Assembly (NCBI GenBank): GCA_021613535.1
Contig: CP075496.1
Span: 992,001-1,056,000, forward strand
Length of the DNA stretch: 64,000 bases
Reading direction: 5' to 3'
Source: Adineta vaga
Taxonomy: Eukaryota; Rotifera
The position numbers were made by a program, and so were the translations under genes. This document shows, piece by piece, positions 11,116 through 22,226 of this stretch (within the stretch, counting starts at the first letter, position 1; the number at the start of each line of letters is the position of its first letter). Below the pieces are notes generated by a model. The model was not told the origin of the DNA. It saw only the letters and a list, made by a program, of their open reading frames with translations, and ran no database searches.

Positions 11116-12273
11116 GTATGTATGTGCGTACTCTGTCAAGGAACACTTACACCCACACCTTATTCCTTCTACAGAAAGGAGCATCATATGGGAAAGAAGT
11201 TTCTGTGCGCTTTTGTGTCAGTGTCAAAGGTCAAAAAACCATTTTCTTCAAGACTGTCTTAAACATCGGAAACCGAGAGTAGATTAAGGGTAGGATGATA
11301 GGTGGGGTCAATGTGAAGGATCAAGGGTTAAAAGTTAAAGGCTGCGCAAGATCAAAATATTGCTCTACCCTTCAGTACGCGCTTTCGATAGATATAATAT
11401 GAGATTACAATCAGTCGGTCGTTATTTATTCATAAAATCATTAAAAGTTTAGTAATATTGAAATAGAAACTATTGATCATTCTAGAGATGATAATTCAAT
11501 AAATGAACAGATAGGTAGAATCGAACCCGTAGCAGGTTTGAGAAAAATAAAGTACAGTAAAATTTGTCTAGTTTGAACACTATTGGAATCAATGGAAAAC
11601 GTAGGGGAATAAGGAAATCATATAACAACATCTTAGAGATACGATGGCATAGACATGAAACAGTCTCAGTTAGCTCGGTGAGAGTCAGACTCGAACTTAG
11701 TTTATACTTTCATGTGTTTTCTTTTGCTTTTGAGAATATTTGATACACCACCAATTGTTCATACAAAAAATTTATCTCGCACATCACGATAAGATGAACC
11801 GGCTTTGTTTTCTTTAATTCAATTCATTTTCTTGTTAAGATCTTTAAGGATAGATGTATTTGAAATAAAAATTGCCTTACATCGAACTAATAGAATGAAA
11901 TTATAGTTTATGAGGGTATGGAGCGTGAGCGTGAAAAGTAGAGACTATCGGTATATACCCTCAAAGATTTCCTTTTCTGATTGAACTTTTGTTGAATATC
12001 ACATGCAAAAATATCCTTTCTTAAAACGAACTCTTTTGTAAAACTCAAAAAGTACTAACGAAAAATACGTATCTTGAGTGTATACTGACACTGATAATCA
12101 TACACGTCAAACGAAACTCCACTCAATACATACATTAACGCCATCTTTCTGCATAAACGAACTATTCGCTTTTGTTAAAATCCTCAGATTTCATTCTCTT
12201 TTTCGAATAACAAAAATACAATACTATCAGTAAAGCGAATTTCTTTTCACAACAAATAAAATATATTCAATAG
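11116..12273. other. Gene-poor stretch
   Basis: No gene, tRNA or clear repeat seen. A plus-strand open frame at 10905-11282 crosses the foldback element and has no recognisable features. Confidence 0.5.
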
Positions 12274-12313
12274 ATTGTATTCTCAACAAACTTTCGTGGA
12301 TTTTAAAGCGAAT

Positions 12314-14010
12314 ATGTACACATTTTCAACATTACCGATTGAACTCGTCTATCGAATTTTGGATCATCTGTCTGATTTTACACTATTTTTTTCAATGCAA
12401 AATGTTTGCCAACGTTTTAATCAAATTCTGAACATTTATCATCGATATCAAGTAAGTTTGCAAAGTGCTTTACCTATTTTATCATCTGTTCAAGCACACA
12501 TGAGCCTCGCCATATATAACTTAATCAGTTTATTCAAAGAAAAACAAATTTCACAACTCCAAAGCAATTTCCACGAGTCAACCAAACACAATATTGACTC
12601 ATGCTATTAAAACAACCCTTTCTCTCAACTGTTCTTTTCTATCTATGTACATCGAATATATATCTCATTAAACGTGCACTCATGTGCCGCACAAGAATAA
12701 AACCGCAGCATTAAAACACCTTTCCCGTTTCAAAAAAATGTCTCTATTCCAACTCTTACACCATTCAACAACTATCTTTGAAACCCACCCAATAAAATAA
12801 AGTGAACTGTTTTATATTATGCCCCGACTCCATACGATCTTTCGCTCTAAAAGTAACAATCCAAAACCATTCGAAATAAACAAGTATCACTACCTTCAGT
12901 ACATTACTCACTCTACTCATCCGACGATTCCAAAATTCACTCAGTAATAATCAGACAAGCACCGATTACTATTTTCACTCCATGAACCCAGATCGAACAC
13001 TTTCACACACTACCGCCACACCTCTTGTATAATGCTATATCTAGTTGAAAAACATTACTCTAAAGTTCCGATTGCTTTACCCACATTCTCGAAAGCAAAT
13101 GTTCTATACATAGACACTCACCACAATAGATCTCGGGTGCGATGAAATCGGCGATCAAGGAGCGCAACTTATTGGTGATGCCTTGCGAATAAACACGGTA
13201 ATATTCATTCGCTCTTGTCCTAGTTGACACATCCATACTCTTTCTCTCGTCTATAGACACTCACCGCACTAGATCTCGGGTACAATGAAATCGGCCATCA
13301 AGGAGCACAACATATTGGTGATGCCTTGCGAACAAACACGGTAATACTCATTCGCTCTTGTCCTGATTGACACATCCATGCTCTCTCTCGTCTATAGACA
13401 CTCAGCACACTAAATCTACGATCCAATCAAGTCGGCCATCAAGGAGCACAACATATTGGTGATGCCTTGCGAACAAACACGGTAATACTCATTCGCTCTT
13501 GTCCTGATTGACACATCCATGCTCTCTCTCGTCTATAGACACTTAGCACACTAAATCTACGATCCAATCAAGTCGGCCATCAAGGAGCACAACATATTGG
13601 TGATGCCTTGCGAACAAACACGGTAATACTCATTCGCTCTTGTCCTGATTGACACATCCATGCTCTCTCTCGTCTATAGACACTCACCGCACTAGATCTC
13701 GGGTACAATGAAATCGGCGATCAAGGAGCGCAACTTATTGGTGATGCCTTGCGAATAAACACGGTAATATTCATTCGCTCTTGTCCTAATTGACACATCC
13801 ATGCTCTTTCTCTGGTCTATATAGACACTCAGAACATTAAATCTCGCGAACAATGAAATCGATGATCAAGGAGCAGAACATATTGGTGATGCCTTGCGAA
13901 TAAACACAGTAACATTCATTCGCTCTTGTCCTGATTGACACATCCATGCTCTCTCTCGTCTATAGACACTCACCACGCTAGATCTCGGGTACAATGAAAT
14001 CGGCGACTAA
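12314..14010 (+). CDS. Possible F-box / leucine-rich-repeat gene
   Basis: Exon 12314-12451 starts MYTFSTLPIELVYRILDHLS and continues with SMQNVCQRFNQIL, a clear F-box (LPxEL...IL.HL...). It ends in phase 0 at a CAA|GTAAGT donor. From 13114 onward come seven phase-0 exons coding ribonuclease-inhibitor-type LRRs: 13114-13197, 13257-13340, 13398-13481, 13539-13622, 13680-13763, 13825-13908 and 13966-14010, the last stopped by TAA after 14 residues. Joining the F-box exon to the LRR exons over a 662 bp intron keeps the frame, and F-box plus LRR is a common substrate-adaptor architecture for SCF ubiquitin ligases, but missing exons or two separate genes are equally possible. An in-frame ATG also exists at 12275. 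Confidence 0.4.
13114..14010 (+). repeat. Array of 84-nt LRR exons with near-identical introns
   Basis: Six full 84-nt exons plus one truncated, each coding one 28-residue repeat of the type TLTALDLGYNEIGDQGAQ...IGDALRTNT. Introns of 57-61 bp start GTAATA/GTAACA and end TCTATAG, and are almost identical too. The unit period is 141-145 bp. Units 3 and 4 are nearly identical (one exon difference seen), and units 1 and 5 share the same LRR variant, so whole blocks have been copied. Confidence 0.93.
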
Positions 14011-16249
14011 GAAAGAAAGCATTTGCAAAATACTTTTAGAAATGGGTTGTGGTTGTAGTGTGGACTCGAGGGACATGGTTTTTTAGTGCTCTTTTCTTTA
14101 TAATTTTTTCAGAGTAAACTGATGTGGTGAGAAATGAATACACAGTGGGGTTCGAAGTCGTATTTATCGTACAAGAACGTGTTTTGTTTCAAGCTCTTGA
14201 TTTCCGACCGTGAGAGATGTGTTTAACATCTAAGTTGTTGATTTATGTGTGTGCGAGTTAGCGAAATCCCGTGTTTGAAATGCACGAGAATTTATCAATT
14301 GATGTTTCATGGGTATCATATGATATTTTGTGAAACTGTCTACCTATGATATAATGTGTTCTGAAAAATTTTCAAGAGTGGAAAGGTTATGAAGAAGAAG
14401 GACGACCGTTGATGCATCTTATGAGCCTTTTAATGATTCCGCTGCACTTATTCCCATCGCTGTTCTATTAGGAACGACTGGAAAATTATTTCTTAAACAT
14501 TCTGTTGTGCATGAAAACGCAGCAAAATATTCTTTCGAACTTTATTTTGAATATTTCTCATAATAGAAAGTTTAGTTTAAAGTCTGAGTGTCTCACAAAT
14601 CGTTACTATATTTGTAACGTTAGAGAGTTGGGTTGAGGTCAAGATAAGGTGGATGACGAGTTTGACAACTTTATTTAGTTGCTTCTTTGATTTGACGTTT
14701 GATGTCTAATGATAGAAAGATGTTTTGTATTCGTACATCTTTCAAGATAAAAAAGAAAGTCTTAGAGAAAAGAGTGTATCTCAGTCTCAACTAACTAATG
14801 TGTAGAGACACAATTTAGGATATAAATCGCATCTGGATGCAACTTCCGATATATTCGAGCTTCAATGAAAGACGGCAAAATGCATTTGTAAACACAAAGA
14901 GTGTTTCATATTTACATAATGACCCGTACTTATTAGTCCCTTCCTATTCATTATCATTCTGAGAATTACAAGAGTATGATTAATTCGCGAGTGGTAAAGT
15001 CGTTCTGTCTTAAGTTTACACATATTTCTTTTTGAATATATTCATCATCGGTGTCGATGAAACCGACTATACTAGATCTATCGAAGTTTTTCATGCTGTG
15101 CATTCAAATAATTACACATGATAATGAACATTTAGTTGTTGAATGTACATCCAAAATAGTTTCTTTATCTAATATGACGATTTTGTTTATTTGAGAAATC
15201 AATGTGAACTGCCTTTCTGAATTCATCGATTGTGATGAACATTCTTCTAAAATATACCATCGACGCATGTATCATGACATTTGTTTCATTGAACCAATGG
15301 CATATTGATCACTGACTTTTAGACTATGAATATATTGATGAAGTATATAAGTGTCACATTTACACTAAATGGAAATTTTCTTTCATATAATATTGTTATT
15401 TTAACAAAGATAGGATTATATCTGACATGAATTATCAAATAATATCTAACATTAGTCGAAAAGAGATAACAAAATTAATGATAAACTTTGTTTGGTTTGA
15501 TTTAATCAATTTGGATTGCAATGCTCTAAATATATTTGCAAAAAATATCGAATTCGTATAATAGTTACCTATAACCTTTGAACAATTTCACAGCATCCAA
15601 ACAATGAGAATTCAAACGAGTGTTGCATCATAACCAAGATAAAAATAAAGACATTATCAAACGTCATTCGAAAGATGAGCTTGTAAATTTAAAAATAATC
15701 GATTGTAAACGGATATTATACATTGTCATAATTAGGTAAACAACTATTGAATCCATACAAAAAATTCAATAAACTCCTTTTCTTTATTTTTTAATACTTG
15801 ATGTTTCCAGATAAAAGCTTTCTCTTCTATCAGAAAACATATACATTTTGACCAAAATTATAGAGTATATGATTGTTCGTTCTTTTTTCAATGTTTTAAA
15901 TTCTAATTAAAACAAATAATAATGTTGATGTCTTGCGTAGCAGAAGTTTTTCTTTTCTACTTTCATGGCAAAAGAGATAAAAACTTCCATATTTAGACTT
16001 ACGAAATGAGAACAAAATTAAAAATGAACATTTCGTAAATCTCATCTATATTTCTACTAATTTTGTTTCTGATTTATAGACAAGCTGTAATTTATTAGAG
16101 CAACTCTATTTTCATTTAATTATCATAAGTGTTCTAATCTTTTTTGATCATTGTCTTTGAAGGTAATATTTGTTTAAAGCATCATGTGATATATCCTTCT
16201 CATTATCGTCTTTCGATAGATCCCTATTATTCTATTCTTCTATAGAATA
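14011..16249. other. Gene-poor stretch, 2.2 kb
   Basis: AT-rich with frequent stops in all frames. I see no gene, RNA gene or clear repeat. Confidence 0.5.
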
Positions 16250-16773
16250 ATGTTGTCTATTCATTTATGTAAATCTAGGTTTATAATAGAAGACCTTCTG
16301 GAATACTCGACTGTTTTTTTTCGAAACCTATTTAATTCTCATTTGATCGTATCTTACGTTAATATTACGAGAAACTATGTTTTATTTCAGATTCTCTCAA
16401 CATTAAAAATCTATTGTGGAACACTTTCATATTATTTTCCTTCGACACAACTTGAGATCAATTGCCTCTATACTTTCCGAAATATACACAATACATTATG
16501 ACTTTCTCATATAGCTCAATGGAATATTTACTCGTTGATAATTCAATATATTGTAATCAATTGATTTGTTTATTATCGTGTGTTCCATAATTTCGTTAAT
16601 TATCAGCAAATTTATTACGTCAATATGGTCCTACACAACCAAATTTATATGACATGATGTTGATTAATTTGACATATGCATCTTTTAAATTCAAATCCGA
16701 AGCAATTGATATTTTTGAACAATTTTTTATCAATCATTTTCCTTCTATGGAAATTTTATTCATCACATCATAG
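16250..16773 (+). pseudogene. Possible remnant of an LRR/F-box-type gene
   Basis: Two open pieces lie close together. 16250-16501 gives 83 aa of ordinary composition. 16606-16773, after a TATCAG acceptor-like site, reads LLRQYGPTQPNLYDMMLINL and ends HFPSMEILFITS and stop, similar in flavour to the FPSMEIL-type LRR ends of rotifer F-box proteins. No complete gene can be built. Confidence 0.3.
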
Positions 16774-16996
16774 ATATTAGATGTATAAAAGCCTACTCTG
16801 AAAATAAAAAAGGAGTTTTCCAGAACCTTTTTGGGGGTTCTGCCCGCGTTGGTCAAATTCAGAACCCACAAAAAGGTTCTGGCTCATAGAGGGTTCTATT
16901 AAAACCTAACAGAACTCTTCATTATTCTATACAAAAATAAGTTTCAGTCTGACATAAAAGGTGTGTTAAATGGTTTTTCAGAAAATTATTTTCTCT

Positions 16997-17236
16997 TTAT
17001 ATCTAGGTTGATTTGTACACATATTCCAGTGTTGCAAGTGCGTCTGTTTATGTTAAGCTCTCAAATAGACCAAAAAGGGAATTAAGCTACATTCGAATCA
17101 CGCTTTTTCCTTGCTGCCGATTGGCTCAATTCAGCCCTAACCTAATTCACTTTCTCAGTCTGTTTTTGACCTTGTAATATAAACAGACGCACTTGCAGTA
17201 CTTGAATACGTTTACAAATCAACCTAGATATAAAAA
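16997..17236. mobile_element. Nested foldback MITE, about 240 bp
   Basis: The left arm 16997-17053 (ATCTAGGTTGATTTGTACAC...) pairs with the right arm 17177-17236, whose reverse complement reads ATCTAGGTTGATTTGTAAAC... The arms are roughly 55 bp and over 85% identical by eye, with a shared inner GCAAGTGCGTCTGTTTAT. The loop is about 120 bp. No coding capacity. Confidence 0.75.
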
Positions 17237-17299
17237 GAAAATCATTCTACTTATTTTGTTTCTAATATCCCACTTACCATTTCTCTGCAATATAGATCG

Positions 17300-17620
17300 G
17301 TCTAAACATAGAAGAAGAAAATATTTAGTTTTCTATATAAAATATAACTCACATTTCGTTAGACTTTCGATCTGAATCTAAATGACAATAGAAAATATTT
17401 AATCTAAAATTCAAAATATCACTCAACTTTAATCAGATATGGCTATGAACCGAAATGATAACAATAAATATTTAACATATTGTTTTGAAAATAACTCATT
17501 TTTACCCACATAACTATACAAACCTAAATGATAATAGAGAATGCTTCATTTCGTATTTGAAATATTACTTACTCTCAATCAGATATCGATATGTACCTAT
17601 ACAACAATAAGAAATATTTC
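17300..17620 (+). repeat. Diverged tandem array, about 72 bp unit
   Basis: Successive units begin near 17305, 17378, 17451 and 17526 with 'AAATGA.AATAGAAAAT'-like sequence and end in 'TCAGATAT...TATGAACC' or variants. Identity between units is moderate. Confidence 0.5.
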
Positions 17621-18679
17621 ATATGATATTGAGTTTCGAAAGCTGTCCGAATAGAAAGAGGGATTGAACAAGTCGTATTGAATATATATCTTGATAGCTT
17701 CTGAAAAACTTGAAATCTGTGGATGAAATTCGATGTAGATTCCGATAAAATTCTAAGAATCTGAGTACTGCTTAAACCAAAAACAAAAGTTGGGTGTAGC
17801 AATTAAAAGAATTTTTTTTCGCAAACTTCAATCACAAAATGTTTTTGGTAAAAAGTCACCATTTGGGTCACTTGCCATCTTTCATAGGTTTCATGCGGGA
17901 CCCATGCTTTGAAGTTAAGTTTTCGAGTATTATAAAATCCTCAGCCCGTCCCGGTCTGCTAGACTCATTATATAAAGATATCTTCTATGCTCAAGGGTAT
18001 ACAAATACCCCTACATACTATCAGTTGATGACTGCGTGATATCTATACATAATCGAATAGAGAAACCGCTGAAAAAGATCATTTTATTTGTACAGAATAT
18101 TTTTATAAGACTGAGCTCGGTGAAATGATAAACATTTGAATAGTTCTTTAGTTCATTTCATCAGAGTTCATGGATTTGAGCTGATCAACTCCTACCCTCT
18201 ATTGTTAACATAACATATAAGTTAGTTTGAGCTATATTAGAATCGCTCTCTGTTAACTTGTAACTGGCCTGAACATGATTTTGTTACATGTAAGTAATAA
18301 GAGAAAAACCTCCCTCAGATGTGGATGACTGAAAAATTACTTGGAATAATCATATACTGATAGTGGACTCCCACCATCGTCGATGCAAAACATTAAGTTG
18401 TTCAGTTCATACCTAAGATCGTTATTGACAACTTGAAATGGCGAAAGCATTTCCGTTTTTTGTTATGACAAAACTCACAAGAGAAAAGAAAGTTGCTAAA
18501 TTGTTGTTGACTTGCATGAACAAACGAACGTATATACATTTTTTGAGTTTGTGACTCTCTTCTTCAGTTGAGGAAACTTACGATACTCCAACATTCACTG
18601 AGCAGCTATATCAGGTTGCGGATTTTAGAGAAGAAACTTTACATTTAGTAACGTTGAAGGAAAAAATCTATATGATTCA

Positions 18680-19110
18680 ATATTATCAGATCGAACCCTT
18701 TCAAACTGAGTATTTATGGGCAGAATCCTTTTGGTTCAAAATAAATAAAACAGAATTTTTTAGGGTTCGAGATTTAATAGGCGGAACCATTTCGGTTTCT
18801 TACAAGCCTGTTCATGAGCATACATGGTTTCGGATTGGTACACAGAACTTTTTAAAGTTCTACAGTTGTACTACCGAACCAACTGGATTCAGTGTCGTTT
18901 CACGAAGGAGTTTTCAAGGTTCAGTTGAAAAATAACTAAGCCTTCTGTAGTTTAAGGGATGACTGACAGAACTATTCATAGTTTAGAATTGTCGGACAAA
19001 CCCTTTGTAGTTCAGAATTGTTGCCCAGAACCTTTCTTGGTTTCTCATATGTCATACAGAACTTTTTCTGGTTCTGGAGATGTTGCAGAACCCAAAAAGG
19101 TTTTGGAACA
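18680..19110. repeat. Serial mini-palindromes (cAGAACC..GGTTCt)
   Basis: About a dozen degenerate copies, spaced roughly 30-40 bp, of a hairpin-forming unit such as CAGAATCCTTTTGGTTC, CAGAACTTTTTAAAGTTC, CAGAACCTTTCTTGGTTT and CAGAACTTTTTCTGGTTC. Similar hairpins lie at the left end of the element near 16820-16910. Confidence 0.65.
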
Positions 19111-19293
19111 CTCCTTTTCTTCTTTCAGAGGATAGATAAAAACAATTAATATCATTATATTTATCAAATTTACGTATTTTTAAATGTTCGACTAGTACCG
19201 ATCGGTCCGCAGAAAGAGAATATCTAAATAGAGGATTTTGTTCAGTTTTCAATGCTGTATCTTTTAGTATATTAAACGAATAATTTCACAAAG

Positions 19294-19542
19294 CTCTTAC
19301 CCAGGTCGGCAGATCCGATATTACCTTATAGGATCCAACGTTCCGACAAAATCCTATTGGATTCCGTCAGTAGAATTTTCGTCGGAAGCTGCAAATTTTA
19401 TGAGCGTTCTTTTTAGCTATATTTTATTGTGTGGTCTTATGGCCACCTGTCGGATCCGTCGAAATCCGTTTTTTGGAAACTATAGTATGCTATGTTGCAT
19501 CCGATCGGATTCGAGTATCCGATTGGTCGACCTGGGTTAGAG
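19294..19542. mobile_element. MITE with CTCTWACCCAGGTCG ends
   Basis: The left end (19294-19320, CTCTTACCCAGGTCGGCAGA...) and the reverse complement of the right end (19513-19542, CTCTAACCCAGGTCGACCAA...) match over about 25 bp. Inside are many 'ATCCGA/TCGGAT' motifs. About 250 bp, noncoding. Confidence 0.7.
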
Positions 19543-21480
19543 TCTAAATAAATCTCGATTTCTGGGCATAGTTTTTGACAAATCTCAAAATAGTTTCGGG
19601 AGTGGTTGTCAATAAAATGGATGTATTCTTTGTTCGTTCAACCAGATGCGCTAAAATTTGGATCCCGAGATTTTCAATGATGCTGAACAAAATCAAAACA
19701 TGAAATAAAGAAAAGAAATTTTGACGAGTGTTTCTTCTCTTTAAGAGAGTTTTTGAAAGAATATAGATGCGTTAATCATCATTATAGTTCTTTCAGAGAG
19801 GGGTCAGCGAATCCTACGGATGAGCGTTACTTGTAATACATTATTCGTGTAATGTCTTCTATATCAAAACACATGTCGAATGTAAAAAAGAAAAATCAAA
19901 TATTTTATGAAGCAATTTATTTAGTAAAGTTGTTAGAGCAGGGTCTGGTGATGTGGATGAACTTCGTCCTTTCGTTCATTATATATATCTGACTAAATGA
20001 GATGCGTACATATGTATATATAAAAGATGAACAGAAAGAGATGAGAAAGATAAGTATCGGATATGATGGACGATGTCACCCTTACAAATGTCAGACTCGA
20101 AAGCTGAATTCAACTATTCAGCTATTCAACTATTCCAATATCGTGTAACGAGCATTTTTTTAAATCTTTTTGAAATTATTGGTTCTCATTGTTGTTTTGT
20201 TAAAGTATGCACGACGTGCTTCATATCGAAAATACCATTGTTTGATAGCTGGGCCAAAATCGTTTTTTATATGTTGATATTCACGAACAAAATGAGCCTT
20301 TGGTACACTTTTATCCGGAAGGTGACTCAGCATTGCATGTTGAAATGTATGTCATATATTTAATTGATTCTTGTATTGTAGGATCCTGATTTAATCCACA
20401 ATGAAGGTAATGAGCCAATAGTAAGTGGAAAATATGGTGATGAACAGATTTTCATTCGAAAAAAATATAAATAGTTATGCAATTAATCCAGAATTTTTCA
20501 CCTTAGCTGATAATTTCTGTTGTATCTTTTACTGAAATATTCTCTGTATTAGATAACATTGCAATAAATCTTCTTCTGCTTTTTAATAGATAATCATTTG
20601 TACGGCATAAAACCTAATGTACGCAGATGGTGCATTGGAAAAGTGGTAGAGTCAATCGTTTTTTATTCTATCTCTTTTCCTAAGTGAAAAACAATTAAAA
20701 AAATTTCTGCACACATGCTAAGTTGAAATTTAGACGTCTTTTCACTATAGAATTGGGTTGAATGAATAGTTATTTTTATTTATTGTATAAAATTATTAAA
20801 AATACAGATGTTCATTTACTTTTTCTTCTAGATAATCCCCATCAGCAAGTAAATTATTATAATATTCTAACTGTCGTCTAATTCTTGGCATTGATATTAT
20901 TATCATTGCTTAAGTTATTTCGATGGATTTGTATGTACATTTTCTAATGAGTCAAGCCTGCAACAATAGTCGTAACTGTTCTCTTTCATGAGTTAAAAGT
21001 CTACCATAGTAATGATGTCTCCGAGAGTCTTTGGGGGAGAGGTAGGACAGCTAAGTCCAGATTCGCAACACTCTTGAAGTGATGGAGTACAGTCGAAAGT
21101 GTTCAGAGAAAAGTCAATGTGTGAGAGACCAATTTGGAATATGCTTCGGGCTATGGAGCTGATGATTATTGGAAAAAAATCTTTTCAGTTGGTACCGTTG
21201 AGGTTCAACATGATTGTCTTCCATAGTGGTTTTAAGTGTTGACTCTAGTGCATCAAAAAGCATTATTAATGTTTGAATATGTTTCGGAATCTATCGATAA
21301 CATATCAGTATCAATAATACTCTTGATCTCATTTACACATTTATCGAAGTAAGATAGTTACTGTTTATTTGCCCGATTTTCATCAAATAATTGAATATAT
21401 TTCTGTAAAACACACAGGACATTTGTTGTTGTCTTATCCGCCATTACGCAATTATCAAGTTTTTGGAAACCTGACGATGA
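19543..21480. other. Gene-poor stretch
   Basis: No supported gene. 20795-20935 is the second copy of the repeat at 8035-8180. The longest open frame (20073-20363) has no recognisable features. Confidence 0.5.
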
Positions 21481-21499
21481 TGCCATATCACTTGATACT

Positions 21500-21915
21500 A
21501 TACTATCGGAATTTTTGAAGAAGGCCGGTAGAAGAAAATCGTATAACTTTAAAAGTGAAAGTGATGGAGATCTGCAGTTTTCACCATTCAACAGAAGCTA
21601 GTTGTGGTCACATACCTATGCGTGAAAATGGTTCTCCACAATATCGTAGATGATCAGGTTTTGAACGATGATTTTTTTCTTTATTTTATCAATTTTCACT
21701 GAGCTCTTTCAAATAGTATACAGCAGAAATCTCGAATTCTTTCATATAATATTCTAAAACAAATTCGTTGGGCCGCAAAAACATATTTTGACGCATAGGT
21801 GTGTGCCCCCCAACTGGCTTCTATTGAATGGTGAAAACACAGATCTTTATTGCTTTCACTTTTAAAGTTATAAGATTTTCTTCCATCGGTCTTCTTTAAA
21901 AATTCTGATAGTAGA
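21500..21915. repeat. Large inverted repeat, arms about 130 bp
   Basis: 21505-21645 and the reverse complement of 21788-21915 align closely: both contain GGTAGAAGAAAATC/GATGGAAGAAAATC, then AACTTTAAAAGTGAAAG, TTTTCACCATTCAA.AGAAG and CACCTATGCGT. The spacer is about 140 bp. The arms have short open frames but no recognised domain. Confidence 0.75.
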
Positions 21916-22226
21916 GTGGGAATCATGTAAACTTTGTATACGATAAGAATAAATAAATATATGTTATTAGCGGTATACAATAAGAGAACTCCATTGATTT
22001 ATCTTAATTACTGTTTTGTTTTATTTCTTGTGTATAGGTCACTAAAATTTTACGTCTTTTGATAGAACAGATGGACACAATCATTGTGAAAAAGAAGTGA
22101 GTGAGAAAAAAAAGAATGTCAGATAAAAAGAAAAGAAGAATATAAGTTTAAAGTAGCACCGACAACAACAAAAAAAAAGAGAAAAAAGAAAACGGAAGAA
22201 ATACTTTTTGAATAAATATGTTATTA

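Larger units (their letters stand above)
16808..19117. mobile_element. 2.3 kb element with GGAGTTTTCCAGAACC inverted ends
   Basis: The left end, 16808-16843 (AAAAGGAGTTTTCCAGAACC...), is the reverse complement of the right end, 19083-19117, with a few differences. Both ends consist of 'agaacc...ggttct' palindromes. No transposase is seen inside. It encloses a foldback element (16997-17236), a tandem array (about 17300-17620) and mini-palindromes (18680-19110). Target duplication not resolved. Confidence 0.6.

Noticed and set aside
10905-11282. 125-codon plus-strand open frame
   Set aside because: It runs through the foldback element, has no family features and no codon pattern like the real genes.
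11505-11700. tRNA-like pieces (GGGTTCGATTCTACC on the minus strand; TTAGCTCGGTGAGAG on the plus strand)
   Set aside because: B-box-like and A-box-like motifs lie on opposite strands and do not form a cloverleaf.
13060-13260. Minus-strand frame over the LRR array
   Set aside because: The plus strand gives regular LRR exons with correct splice sites; the minus frame is a shadow.
13114-14010. CRISPR-like array
   Set aside because: The regular period comes from exon-intron cassettes coding LRRs, in eukaryotic DNA; no spacers of unique sequence.
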